In this document: positions 26,262-35,225 of the stretch, piece after piece
How the letters are laid out: every line of letters begins with the position of its first letter
Numbering within the stretch: position 1 is the first letter of the stretch
Source: UBA6176 sp032119375
GTDB taxonomy: Bacteria; Verrucomicrobiota; Verrucomicrobiia; Limisphaerales; UBA9464
NCBI GenBank assembly: GCA_964430505.1
Contig: CAYSGH010000017.1
Coordinates: 1 to 64,000, forward strand
DNA length: 64,000 bases
Reading direction: 5' to 3'
Notes under the pieces: model-generated
What the model saw: only the letters and a program-made list of their open reading frames with translations
Told to the model about the DNA's origin: nothing
The model's database searches: none
Position numbers and translations under genes: made by a program

Positions 26262-28048
26262 CGGTCGGGCGGCAGGGCGTGGGTCCGCGCGGTGGCGGAT
26301 GGAGGCCATGGATGGTGGTGTGGGCACTGGCCTGGCTGGTGGGTGGTTGGGGGGGGCGGGCGATGGCACTGGGGGTGCGGATGGAGGTGGACCGGGACTC
26401 GGTGGAGGCGGGCGAGAGCTTTGTGCTGAGCCTGGTGATCGAGGGGGTCCAGGCGGCGGGACAGCCGGGCAACCTCCCAATTCCGGGCCTTCGGCTTCGC
26501 TACTTGGGGCCGGTGAGCCAGATGCAGAGCATCAATGGCCAGACCACGGTGCAGGTGGCGCATCGCTTCCTCGCGACGCCGGAGGGCACGAACGACGTGG
26601 TGATCCCGTCCTTCAACGTCCAGGTCGGCAACCAAACGTTGCCCACGCAACCGTTACGGGTGCGCGTGGTGCCGTCGGAGAGCCACGCGGAACCGGTTTG
26701 GCTGAAGGTGGTGGTGGACCGCGACTCGGCCTTCGTGGGCGAGACCTTTCCCGTGGAGGTGCAGTTGTACTTCCAGTCGGTGAAGGACGTGACCCCGCCG
26801 AGGCTGGACCTGGACGGGTTCGTCATGGGGCGGGCGGCGGAGCCCCGGCAGGCGACGACCATGCGTGGCAACGAGCAATGGAGCGTCGTGAGCTGGCGGT
26901 TTGCGGTGACGGCCAGCAAGGCGGGCGAGATTCAGCTCGGTCCGGCGGAGGTGGACCTGACGCTGCTCACGGCGGTGCGGGGACGCCAAGGGGACATCTT
27001 CGACGACTTCTTCGGGCAGCCACGCAACGCGCGGCGGATGACGGTCAAGGGCGAGGGCAAGACGTTGAAGGTCACCCATCCGCCGGCCGCCGGGCGGCCG
27101 ACGGGGTATGCCGGCGTGGTCGGGCAGTTCCAGCTTTCGGCCGCCGTGACCCCGGCCCGGCTCAACGTGGGCGACCCGGTGACGGTGCGGGTCACCGTGC
27201 AAGGGCAGGGTGGGATCGAGCGAATGGAGCTGCCCCCATGGCCTGAAACGGCCTCACTGCGAGTGTACCCGGGCACGAATGGGTTCGCGGCGGCGGATCC
27301 GCTTGGGTTGTCCGGGACGCGGACGCTGGAATACGTGGTGGTGCCCGAGCGGGCGGGGCAGGTCCGGCTGCCCGTCCCGTCGCTGGTGTCATTTGATCCT
27401 GTGGCTCGGGAGTATCGGACGGCCAGCGCCGGGGAAGTGGTGCTGGATGTTTTGGCGGGAGCCAGCGGCGTGGCCGAGGGCGCCTCGCCCGGGGCAACCG
27501 CGACAGGTGGCGCGACCAACCGGGTGGCGGGCGGGGAATCGCCGGCGGCCGCTTGGCGTTCAGGTGCGGGTGTTCGCAAGGCGGGTGGGCTTCGATGGGG
27601 CGCATCCCCCTGGGTGGGCGGCGTGGCGTTGGCCCCGTGGCTGGCATGGGCGGGCGTGGCGGCTGGGCGAGCGTGTCGTCGGCGCTGGAAGTCGCGCCCG
27701 GCACCCCCGGCACGGGATGGGTGGCGGCGCGAGATGCAGCAGGGCCGTGCGACCCTGGAGGCTGGCGAGGGAGACTTGGCGGCGTGCGGGGACGCCGTGC
27801 GTGGTTGGCTCGGATGGTGGCTGGATCGCGAGCCCGGGACGGTGACGGCCGAGGTGGCATTGCGGGCGATGGCAGAGCGCGGGTTTGACGACGCGACCCG
27901 CGAGGCGGTGGCGGGTTGGTTTGCCGCATGGGATGCGCTTCGGTATGCCCCGCAGGGAGGGGTGGCAGACGCGGGCTTTCGGTCGGAGACGCTGCGGGTG
28001 GTAGGGTTGCTGGAAGGGGCGTTGAAGCGGGAGGAGGAGGCCCGATGA
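26255..28048 (+). CDS. batD: BatD family protein
   Basis: A 597-residue BatD with a signal peptide (WMVVWALAWLVGGW, cleavage near RAMA) and several beta-sandwich domains. They carry the family pattern DRDSVEAGESFVLSLVIEG and, repeated later, DRDSAFVGETFPVEVQLYF. A membrane segment near residue 455-475 and a cytosolic helical tail follow. BatD is thought to present a large periplasmic platform for BatA/BatB. The ATG at 26255 follows a GGGAGGAAG ribosome-binding site, one of the few strong ones here. Its stop overlaps batE (ATGA). Confidence 0.92.
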   Translation: MVTVGRQGVGPRGGGWRPWMVVWALAWLVGGWGGRAMALGVRMEVDRDSVEAGESFVLSLVIEGVQAAGQPGNLPIPGLRLRYLGPVSQMQSINGQTTVQVAHRFLATPEGTNDVVIPSFNVQVGNQTLPTQPLRVRVVPSESHAEPVWLKVVVDRDSAFVGETFPVEVQLYFQSVKDVTPPRLDLDGFVMGRAAEPRQATTMRGNEQWSVVSWRFAVTASKAGEIQLGPAEVDLTLLTAVRGRQGDIFDDFFGQPRNARRMTVKGEGKTLKVTHPPAAGRPTGYAGVVGQFQLSAAVTPARLNVGDPVTVRVTVQGQGGIERMELPPWPETASLRVYPGTNGFAAADPLGLSGTRTLEYVVVPERAGQVRLPVPSLVSFDPVAREYRTASAGEVVLDVLAGASGVAEGASPGATATGGATNRVAGGESPAAAWRSGAGVRKAGGLRWGASPWVGGVALAPWLAWAGVAAGRACRRRWKSRPAPPARDGWRREMQQGRATLEAGEGDLAACGDAVRGWLGWWLDREPGTVTAEVALRAMAERGFDDATREAVAGWFAAWDALRYAPQGGVADAGFRSETLRVVGLLEGALKREEEAR

Positions 28049-28788
28049 ATCGGGGGACGAGGCGGGGCGGGTTGCGCGGAATCCTGCTGGGATGGGCCTG
28101 CGGTGGGTTCCTGGGCTTGGGTTTGGCGGCGGCGGATCCTCATGAGGAGGCCCAGCAGTTGTTCGCCGTGGGGCGGCCGGCGGAGGCGGCGGCGGTGTTG
28201 GGAAAGGCGTTGAGGACTGGGTCGGCGGGGCCTGATGCCTGGTTCAACCTCGGGCAGGCGTACTCGGCGTCTGGGGAGCCAGGGAAGGCCTTGTGGGCGT
28301 GGAGGCAGGGGGTGCGCGTGGCGCCGAGGGATGGCGGCCTGCGCGCGTCCGTGGCGCAGGCGCGTCAGCGGACGGGCGGGTTGGGCGTGCATCCGCTGGC
28401 GCAATGGGCCGGATGGGCGCGCGTGGAGGAATGGGCGGCGGGGGCGATGGTGGGGAGCGCGACGTTGGCGGTTTGGCTGGCGACCGGTTGGGTGCGCGGT
28501 GGACGGCGGTGGCCGGGGTTCGGTTGGGTGATAGGGACGCAGTTTTTCTTGGCTGCTGGTTGGCTGGCGTCCGCCCTGGGCGATCGGTGGTCGCCCGATG
28601 CGGTGGTGGTGGTGCGGGAGGCTTCGGTGGCGGTCGCTCCCGTGCCGGAGGCGAAGGCGGTCCGGACGTTGGCGGAAGGGGTGGAAGTGCGGGTGTTGAG
28701 GCGGCATGGGGATTGGGTGGAGGTCGAGGTGGACGGTGCAAGGATGGGTTGGTTGCGGGCGGTGCAGATCTGGGACGACCGCCGGTGA
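28045..28788 (+). CDS. batE: BatE-like TPR/SH3 protein
   Basis: A 247-residue protein. It has a signal sequence (GILLGWACGGFLGLGLAAAD), a TPR pair (EEAQQLFAVGRPAEAAAVLG and WFNLGQAYSASGEPGKALW) and two hydrophobic helices at about residues 125-190. The C-terminal SH3-like fold carries LAEGVEVRVLRRHGDWVEV and ends GWLRAVQIW. This is the BatE plan and the gene is the last of the coupled operon. The SH3 part may bind cell wall or a Bat partner. About 210 bases without recognised features separate it from bamA. Confidence 0.88.
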   Translation: MNRGTRRGGLRGILLGWACGGFLGLGLAAADPHEEAQQLFAVGRPAEAAAVLGKALRTGSAGPDAWFNLGQAYSASGEPGKALWAWRQGVRVAPRDGGLRASVAQARQRTGGLGVHPLAQWAGWARVEEWAAGAMVGSATLAVWLATGWVRGGRRWPGFGWVIGTQFFLAAGWLASALGDRWSPDAVVVVREASVAVAPVPEAKAVRTLAEGVEVRVLRRHGDWVEVEVDGARMGWLRAVQIWDDRR

Positions 28789-29000
28789 ACACCTGGGGCG
28801 GGCGGCGGGCTCGAGGCAATCAAGGGTGAAGGCAGAAGGAACCCGCTGCTCGGCTTGAGGGTTCGCCGGATGTTGGAAGTCTTCGATGGGTGCTGGGCCG
28901 AGGCGGTCGTTTCCCGTTCCTTGCCTTGCTCTGCCCCCCGCGTCCCGTTTCCCGTTTGGGATCACTCCATGGTTGCAGCCGGGGACGGGTCTTGGGTTTG

Positions 29001-31481
29001 ATGCGCGGGTCCTACACGACGCGCTGGATGAACCTTGCCTTGTTTCGACAATATCGGATGGCCGTGGTGCTGGCGGCATGCTTGCACTGGGCGGCCACGG
29101 CCCAGCAGCCGGTCGTGCCGGTGAAGCAGGTGGTGATTGTGCACGTGGGGCCGGCTCCCGTGTCGGACTCCGTGGTTCGCGCGAACATTCGCGTCAAGGA
29201 GGGCGAGGGCTTCTCGCAGGAGGCGATCGACGCGGACATCCAGAACCTGTACCGGACGGGGTATTTCTCGAACATCCGAGTGGGGCAAGAGCGGGATGCG
29301 GTGGGGGTGACGCTGACGTACCGGCTGCAAGGCAAGCCGGTGCTCACGGAGATCCGCTTCAGCGGCAACAAGAAGTACCGGACAAGCCGGCTGCGGAAGA
29401 AGCTGACGTCGAAGGTGGGGGAGCCGTTGGACGAGCTGAAGCTGTTCAATGACTCGCAGGAAATCCTGAAGACGTACCAGAAGGCAGGCCTGCAGAAGAC
29501 GGAGGTCCGGGCGGTGCCGAGCGTCAACGAGGAGCTGGGCCGGGGCATCGTGACGTTCGAGGTCGTGGAGGCTCCGAAGGTACGGATCACGGACGTGTTC
29601 TTCGACGGCGCGAAGGACATGAAGCAGCGCAAGCTGCGGCGGGTGGTAAAGACGCGGCGTTGGTGGATGTTCTCGTGGATCACGGGGTCCGGGAAGCTGA
29701 AGGACGACGTGTTCGAGGAGGACAAGGAGCGGCTGCGGGAGTTTTACACGGAGCAGGGGTACATTGACTTCGAGCTGAAGGACGTGGTGTTCGAGCGGGC
29801 GCGCACGAACCGAATGGTGGTGCGGTTCGTGGTGGAGGAGGGGACGCCGTACAAGGTGGGCGGCGTGAAGTTCGAGGGGAACGAGCTGTTCTCGCGCGAG
29901 GAGATCGTCGGCAACCTGCGGAGCCGCGAGGGCGAGAAGGTGACCAGGGGTCTGGTGCTGAAGGAGGGCGAGAAGTTCACGCCCAAGTCCCTGTCGAAGG
30001 ACGTCGAGGCCATCACGGACTTCTACGGGGCGCGCGGGTACATTGAGGCGCGGGTGGACGCGGAGAAGGTGCCGAACGTCGAGAAGGGGACGTTGGACCT
30101 GAACTACAAGCTGCAGGAGGGCTCGAAGTTCTTCGTGGAGAAGATCGAGATCCGCGGCAACACGCGGACGAAGGACAAGGTGATCCGCCGCGAGCTGGCG
30201 ATCACGCCGGGCGAGACGTTCGACAACGTGCGGGTGAAGGTGTCGAAGTCGCGCCTGGAGCAGATGCAGTACTTCGAGAAGGTGGACACGACCAACGAGG
30301 ACACGGACGTCGAGAACGGCAAGAACCTGGTGATTGGGCTGGAGGAGAAGCGGACGGGCAACTTCATGGTGGGTGCCGGGTTCAGCTCGATTGACGCGTT
30401 GGTGGGCTACGCGGAGATCAGCCAGGGCAACTTCGACCTGTTCAACCCGCCGTCCTTCACGGGCGGCGGCCAGAAGGCGCGCCTTCGGGTGCAGGCGGGC
30501 ACGCGCCGCCAGGACTACGTGGCGACGTTCATCGAGCCCTGGTTTCTCGGGCGTCGCCTGTCGCTGAGCACGGAGCTGTACCATCGCCAGCTCAACTTCC
30601 TCTCGTCCAACTATGACCAGCGCCAGACGGGCGCGCGCGTCGGCCTGACCCGCCAGTTGCCCTTCAACCTCGTCGGTGGCGTCAACTACACCATCGAAAG
30701 CATCGGGATCGACTTCACGGACACGTACACGGCGTCGTTCCCGGACACGCTCCTGCTCCAAGAGCAAGGCAGCCGGTTGGTGTCCCGTGCAGGGGTGAGC
30801 CTGGCGTATGACACGCGCAACTCCGTGCTGCTGCCGTCGCGCGGCCAGCGAATCGAGCTGGTGCCGGAGCTGGCGGGTGGACCGTTCGGGGGCGACTCCG
30901 ACTACTACCGCGTGGACCTTCGGGTGTCGCAGTACTGGGGTCCGGCGCAGTTGTTTTCGGAGACGAGCCTTTGGAAGGATGCGTTGGACGGGCACATCCT
31001 GGAGTTGTCCGGGCGGGTGGGCGTCGTGGAGGCGTATGGGGATGGCGACCGGGGGCGGCGCGACCGGGTGCCGTTGTTTGACCGGTTTTACCTGGGCGGC
31101 CTGTTTTCGCAGCGTGGGTTTACGTTTCGGCAGGTGGGCCCGAAGGACCCGGTGTCCGGGGAGCCCTCGGGCGGCGGCACGTACTGGTTTGGCGGGGCGG
31201 AGTACAGCGTCCCCATCATTGAACGTGTACGGCTCGCCGTGTTCTATGACGTGGGCATGGTCTATCCGGACGCGTACAGCTTCGAGCCGCAGGACTTCAT
31301 TGATTCCAACGGGAATCGCCAGACGACGCGGCTGTACAACGACAACTGGGGCTTCGGCATCCGGCTGAACTTGCCGATTGGCCCGCTCCGGCTGGACTAC
31401 GGCATCCCCATTAGCAGCGACACTCGGGTGCGTGGCAGCGGTCGTTTCCAGTTTGGGGTGGGTTATACACGGGACTTGTGA
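29001..31481 (+). CDS. bamA: Outer-membrane protein assembly factor BamA
   Basis: An 826-residue Omp85 protein that inserts beta-barrel proteins into the outer membrane. After a signal peptide (MAVVLAACLHWAATAQQ) come about five POTRA domains, for instance EIRFSGNKKYRTSRLRKKL and EKIEIRGNTRTKDKVIRREL. A 16-strand barrel follows, with the conserved lid-loop motif in FDRFYLGGLFSQRGF and the C-terminal block RLNLPIGPLRLDYGIP. The start is uncertain: 29001, 29028 and a later ATG in front of MAVVL all keep the signal peptide, and none has a clear ribosome-binding site. skp follows 27 bases later. Confidence 0.96.
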   Translation: MRGSYTTRWMNLALFRQYRMAVVLAACLHWAATAQQPVVPVKQVVIVHVGPAPVSDSVVRANIRVKEGEGFSQEAIDADIQNLYRTGYFSNIRVGQERDAVGVTLTYRLQGKPVLTEIRFSGNKKYRTSRLRKKLTSKVGEPLDELKLFNDSQEILKTYQKAGLQKTEVRAVPSVNEELGRGIVTFEVVEAPKVRITDVFFDGAKDMKQRKLRRVVKTRRWWMFSWITGSGKLKDDVFEEDKERLREFYTEQGYIDFELKDVVFERARTNRMVVRFVVEEGTPYKVGGVKFEGNELFSREEIVGNLRSREGEKVTRGLVLKEGEKFTPKSLSKDVEAITDFYGARGYIEARVDAEKVPNVEKGTLDLNYKLQEGSKFFVEKIEIRGNTRTKDKVIRRELAITPGETFDNVRVKVSKSRLEQMQYFEKVDTTNEDTDVENGKNLVIGLEEKRTGNFMVGAGFSSIDALVGYAEISQGNFDLFNPPSFTGGGQKARLRVQAGTRRQDYVATFIEPWFLGRRLSLSTELYHRQLNFLSSNYDQRQTGARVGLTRQLPFNLVGGVNYTIESIGIDFTDTYTASFPDTLLLQEQGSRLVSRAGVSLAYDTRNSVLLPSRGQRIELVPELAGGPFGGDSDYYRVDLRVSQYWGPAQLFSETSLWKDALDGHILELSGRVGVVEAYGDGDRGRRDRVPLFDRFYLGGLFSQRGFTFRQVGPKDPVSGEPSGGGTYWFGGAEYSVPIIERVRLAVFYDVGMVYPDAYSFEPQDFIDSNGNRQTTRLYNDNWGFGIRLNLPIGPLRLDYGIPISSDTRVRGSGRFQFGVGYTRDL

Positions 31482-31508
31482 TTGGAACTGCAGCAACAGA
31501 AGAGACGC

Positions 31509-32138
31509 ATGAAATCAATCGGAATGAAGCGGTGGGCAGCGTGGTTCGTGGCAGCAATCTTGGCCGCCTCCGCGCACGCCCAGACGAAGACAGCCGTCGT
31601 GGACCTGCAAAAGGTGTTTGATGGCTACTGGCGCACCAAGCAGGCGGACACCCAGCTCAAGGAGCGGGCCAACGACCTCGAGAAGGCGCGAACGGGCATG
31701 GTCGATGACTACAAGAAGGCCAACGAGGAGTTCAAGAAGGTGCTCGACAGCATCAACGATCCCTCGGCCTCCAACGACGAGAAGGACAAGCGCAAGCAGG
31801 ACGCCGAAAAGCGCCGCGTGGACATCGCCGGCATCGAGCAAAACATCCGGACGTTCGACGAGAACTCCCGCAAGTCGATCCTCGACCAGCAGAAGCGCAT
31901 GCGCGACTCCGTGCTCCGGGACATCCGGGGCGTCGTCGAGGAAAAGGCCAAGTCCGGCGGCTACCAGACCGTCCTCGACACGGCCGCCCTCTCGCTGAAC
32001 CAGACCCCCGTGGTGGTGTACACCAGCCTCGTAGGATCCAGCGACGACCTCTCCGACACCGTTTTGAAGGCGCTCAATGCGAACGCCCCGGCCGACAACG
32101 GCAAGAAGGACGAGGAGAAGAAGCCTGCCAGCCCGTAA
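31509..32138 (+). CDS. skp: Periplasmic chaperone Skp/OmpH family
   Basis: A 209-residue OmpH/Skp protein. It has a signal peptide (WAAWFVAAILAASAHAQ), the opening strand TAVVDLQKVFDGYW, then a long alpha-helical coiled coil of about 100 residues rich in Lys/Glu/Asp, and a C-terminal strand (VVVYTSLVG). It would hold unfolded outer-membrane proteins in the periplasm for BamA, encoded immediately upstream. The tail is Lys/Glu/Pro-rich. The ATG at 31509, preceded by AGAAGAG, is preferred over the TTG at 31482. A strong terminator lies 65 bases past the stop. Confidence 0.93.
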   Translation: MKSIGMKRWAAWFVAAILAASAHAQTKTAVVDLQKVFDGYWRTKQADTQLKERANDLEKARTGMVDDYKKANEEFKKVLDSINDPSASNDEKDKRKQDAEKRRVDIAGIEQNIRTFDENSRKSILDQQKRMRDSVLRDIRGVVEEKAKSGGYQTVLDTAALSLNQTPVVVYTSLVGSSDDLSDTVLKALNANAPADNGKKDEEKKPASP

Positions 32139-32202
32139 TCCCCGTTCGCGTTCCATCCAGGCATCGCCTGCGCCACGTCGTGGGCCTGCCCCCATCCTCC
32201 CA

Positions 32203-32236
32203 GCCGGGCGCGGTCCTTCCGCGCCCGGCGTCTTTT
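32203..32236 (+). terminator. Rho-independent terminator after bamA-skp
   Basis: A perfect 11-bp stem (GCCGGGCGCGG and CCGCGCCCGGC) with loop TCCTT, followed by GTCTTTTC. It ends only seven bases before the ispD start, so the ispD transcript must begin within or before the hairpin, or read through it. Confidence 0.9.
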
Positions 32237-32243
32237 CAAGGAC

Positions 32244-32972
32244 ATGACCGCCGCCGTCATCGTGGCAGCCGGCCGTGGCACCCGCATGGGTCCCGGCATG
32301 GACAAGCTCTTCATCGAGGTTCTCGGGCGCCCTGTTGTCGCCCATGCCTGGGCTCGCATGGACGCCGCGCCGGACATTGATTCCGTCGTCTTGGTCGTGC
32401 GTGCCGGGATGGAGGCCGAGTTCGAGCGCCTCGCGTCCGAGCACGTGCGGCCCTCCAAGCCATGGCGCCTCGCCCCGGGCGGCGCCGAGCGCCAAGACTC
32501 GGTCTGGAGCGGGCTCGCAGCCGTGGCCCCGGGGGCCGAATGGGTCGCCATCCATGACGGTGCACGCCCCTGCACGCACCCGCAGGTTGTCTCGGATACG
32601 TTGGCGGCCGCCCGTGCGACTGGCGCGGCCGTGGCGGCGTGTCGGGTGACGGACACGATCAAGGAGTCCGATGGCGCGGGCTTTGTGGCCCGTCACCTGG
32701 ACCGGTCCCGTCTCTGGGCGGTGCAAACGCCCCAGTGTTTCCGGGTTGAGGTCTTCCGGCGCGCCCTGGCGGAAGTGCGGCGCCGGGGCTTGTCCGTGAC
32801 GGACGACACGGCCGCGTGCGAGGTCATTGGGCAGGCGGTGGCATTGGTGGAGGACCGATGGCCGAATCCCAAGGTGACGGTCCCGGCGGACGTGCCCTTC
32901 GTGGAGTTGATGTTGGGGCGGATGGGTGCAGGCACGGGTGCGGGGCGCGGTTCCGTTGGAGAAAGGCCTTGA
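32244..32972 (+). CDS. ispD: 2-C-methyl-D-erythritol 4-phosphate cytidylyltransferase
   Basis: A 242-residue IspD, joining CTP and methylerythritol phosphate in the non-mevalonate isoprenoid pathway. The nucleotide-binding loop is VIVAAGRGTRMGPGMDKLF. Other conserved blocks are WVAIHDGARPC, VTDTIKE, WAVQTPQCF and VTDDTAACE. The C-terminal 15 residues are Gly/Arg-rich and not conserved. Thirty-four bases separate it from glgA, with which it is probably co-transcribed. ispF, often fused or adjacent, is not here. Confidence 0.95.
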   Translation: MTAAVIVAAGRGTRMGPGMDKLFIEVLGRPVVAHAWARMDAAPDIDSVVLVVRAGMEAEFERLASEHVRPSKPWRLAPGGAERQDSVWSGLAAVAPGAEWVAIHDGARPCTHPQVVSDTLAAARATGAAVAACRVTDTIKESDGAGFVARHLDRSRLWAVQTPQCFRVEVFRRALAEVRRRGLSVTDDTAACEVIGQAVALVEDRWPNPKVTVPADVPFVELMLGRMGAGTGAGRGSVGERP

Positions 32973-33006
32973 GCGCGTCGATGGCCCGGCCTGACCCTCT
33001 GCCGCA

Positions 33007-34461
33007 ATGCACGTGCTGCTGGCAGCCAGCGAGCTGCATCCGTACTCGAAGACGGGGGGGTTGGCCGACGCCGTGGGGTCGTTGGGTCGCGCCCTCGCGC
33101 TCGCGGGCGTGCGGGTGACGGTGGTCACGCCCCTGTATCGAGGCCTAGCCGAGCGGGTGGGGCCGGCCGTGGGGTCGCCGTGGCGGTTCGACATTGGCGT
33201 GGGCAAGGAACTGGTTCCCGGGGAGTTCGTGCGCGTGACGGAGCCCTCCGGGATGGAGGTTTGGTTCGTTCGCCATGACGCGTACTTCGACCGGTCCGGG
33301 CTCTACAACGAGGGGCAGAGCGACTATGCGGACAATGCCGCACGGTTCCTGTTCCTGGCGCGCGCGGCGCTCTTGGCGGCGCGTCATGCGGCAGTTCCCG
33401 TGGACGTGGTGCACGCCCATGACTGGCAGGTGGGGTTGCTGCCGCTGATGGTGCACCACGCCCGCATCACCGGGGCGTGGCCCCGCGCGCCACGCACGTT
33501 GTTCACCATCCACAACCTGGCGTACCAAGGCGGGTTTGCGGCGGACGCATGGACCCTGACGGGGCTGCCCTGGAGCTGGTTCCACCTTGAAAGCGCGGCG
33601 CATGGCGGCGGCGTCAACTTCCTCAAGACGGGCCTCTGCCTGGCGGACGCGCTGAGCACGGTGAGCCCCCGCTATGCGCGCGAGATTTGCACGCCGGAGT
33701 TCGGATGCGGGCTCGATGGCGTGCTCCGCCGCCGCGAGCACGACCTGTGCGGCATCCTGAACGGCGTGGACTATGACGAGTGGAACACGACGCGGAACCC
33801 GGCGCTGCCCCACCCCTATCACGCCGATGACCTATCCGGGAAGGCAATGTGCAAGGCGGCCCTGCAAGGGGAGATGGGGCTTGCGGTGGACCCGGGCGTG
33901 CCCTTGTTCGGCAACATCAGCCGCCTCACGGACCAGAAGGGATGCGACCTGCTGGCGGCCGCGCTGGAGGGGTTGCTGCCCCGGGAACCGCTCCAGTTTG
34001 TCCTCCTGGGCAGCGGCGACCCGGCGCTGGAGGCCACGTTCCGGTCCTTGGCCACGCGCTTTCCGGGCCGCGTCGCCGCGAGGATCGGGTTCAACCCGGC
34101 GCTGGCCCATCGCATCGAGGCCGCGAGCGACTTCTACGTCATGCCGTCGCGCTTCGAGCCGTGCGGGCTCAACCAGTTGTATTCGCTCCGCTACGGCGCG
34201 ATCCCGGTCGTGCGCGCGACGGGCGGATTGTCGGACTCGGTGGTGGACGCGCGCGATGACGCGGCGGCTGCCACGGGCATCCACTTCCGCGAGGCGAGCG
34301 CGGCCGCGTTGGAATGGGCGATGCGCAAGGCGCTGGCGTTGCATGCCATCCCCCAGGCCGTGGCGCACTATCGGTCGAACGGCATGAGCCGAGACTTCTC
34401 TTGGCAAACCCAGGCGCGCGAGTACGTGCGTCTCTACGGCGAGATCCTTCACGGCCCATGA
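33007..34461 (+). CDS. glgA: Glycogen synthase (ADP-glucose type)
   Basis: A 484-residue GT5 glycosyltransferase that elongates alpha-1,4-glucan from ADP-glucose. The N-terminal ADP-glucose loop is SKTGGLADAVGSLGRAL. HAHDWQVGLLP and FTIHNLAYQGGF are the usual acceptor-domain blocks. The C-terminal domain carries SRLTDQKGCDLL and RFEPCGLNQLYSLRYGAIP with the ATGGLSDSV that follows. Length is normal. It overlaps queE by four bases (ATGA), an unusual functional neighbour. Other glycogen genes are not in the window. Confidence 0.96.
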   Translation: MHVLLAASELHPYSKTGGLADAVGSLGRALALAGVRVTVVTPLYRGLAERVGPAVGSPWRFDIGVGKELVPGEFVRVTEPSGMEVWFVRHDAYFDRSGLYNEGQSDYADNAARFLFLARAALLAARHAAVPVDVVHAHDWQVGLLPLMVHHARITGAWPRAPRTLFTIHNLAYQGGFAADAWTLTGLPWSWFHLESAAHGGGVNFLKTGLCLADALSTVSPRYAREICTPEFGCGLDGVLRRREHDLCGILNGVDYDEWNTTRNPALPHPYHADDLSGKAMCKAALQGEMGLAVDPGVPLFGNISRLTDQKGCDLLAAALEGLLPREPLQFVLLGSGDPALEATFRSLATRFPGRVAARIGFNPALAHRIEAASDFYVMPSRFEPCGLNQLYSLRYGAIPVVRATGGLSDSVVDARDDAAAATGIHFREASAAALEWAMRKALALHAIPQAVAHYRSNGMSRDFSWQTQAREYVRLYGEILHGP

Positions 34462-35225
34462 ACGAGACGCTGGTGGTCAACGAGGTCTATCTCAGCCTGC
34501 AGGGCGAAAGCACGTTTGCAGGGCTGCCCTGCATCTTCGTCCGTTTGACCGCATGCAACCTGCGGTGCTCGTACTGCGACACGGCCTACGCCTTCACCGA
34601 GGGCCACCGGATGGCCGTCGCCGACGTCCATGCGGAGGTCCGACGCCTCGCGGCGGGGATGGATGCGGGCGGCAAGGCGAGGGTCGTGGCCATGCCCGGG
34701 GTGGAAGGCGGGCACCGGCTGCCATTGGTCGAGTTCACCGGCGGCGAACCCTTGCTCCAACCCCGCGCGGTGGCCCTCATGGCCGCCCTGTGCGACGACG
34801 CCTTCACCGTGCTCGTCGAGACGTCGGGAGCCCATGACATCGGGGTGCTCGACCCGCGCGTGCGGCGCATCATGGACTTGAAGTGCCCGTCGTCGGGCGA
34901 GGACGGGCGGAATCGCTGGGCCAACGTCCCGCTGCTGAGGGCGACGGACGAGGTGAAGTTCGTGGTGGGCACGTGGGAGGACTACGCGTGGATGAAGGCG
35001 GTTCTCGAACGCGAGGCGTTGGCGTCGCGGTGCCCCGTCTTGGTTTCATGGGTGGCCCCCCTGACGGACGCGCAGCGGGATCCGTCGCTCAAGCGTGTGC
35101 CGTCCGGCCATCGGCCGCTGTCGCGTCGGGAGCTGGCCGACCAGATCATCGCGGACGGATTGCCGGTGCGGTTCCAGTTGCAGATGCACAAGTTCGTATG
35201 GCCCGTGGACGCGAGGGGCGTGTGA
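34458..35225 (+). CDS. queE: 7-carboxy-7-deazaguanine synthase
   Basis: A 255-residue radical-SAM enzyme that contracts 6-carboxytetrahydropterin to 7-carboxy-7-deazaguanine, for queuosine or 7-deazaguanine DNA. The Fe-S motif is C-x3-C-x2-C in LTACNLRCSYCDTAY. It also has VYLSLQGESTFAGLPC at the N-terminus, FTGGEPLLQP and the C-terminal FQLQMHKFVWP, all QueE hallmarks. The ATG overlaps glgA, and the stop shares one base with the next ATG (TGATG). QueC, QueD and QueF are not in the window. Confidence 0.95.
   Translation: MNETLVVNEVYLSLQGESTFAGLPCIFVRLTACNLRCSYCDTAYAFTEGHRMAVADVHAEVRRLAAGMDAGGKARVVAMPGVEGGHRLPLVEFTGGEPLLQPRAVALMAALCDDAFTVLVETSGAHDIGVLDPRVRRIMDLKCPSSGEDGRNRWANVPLLRATDEVKFVVGTWEDYAWMKAVLEREALASRCPVLVSWVAPLTDAQRDPSLKRVPSGHRPLSRRELADQIIADGLPVRFQLQMHKFVWPVDARGV

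Noticed and set aside
28962..31496. 844-codon minus-strand frame opposite bamA
   Set aside because: bamA is unmistakable on the plus strand; the antisense frame shows no domain.
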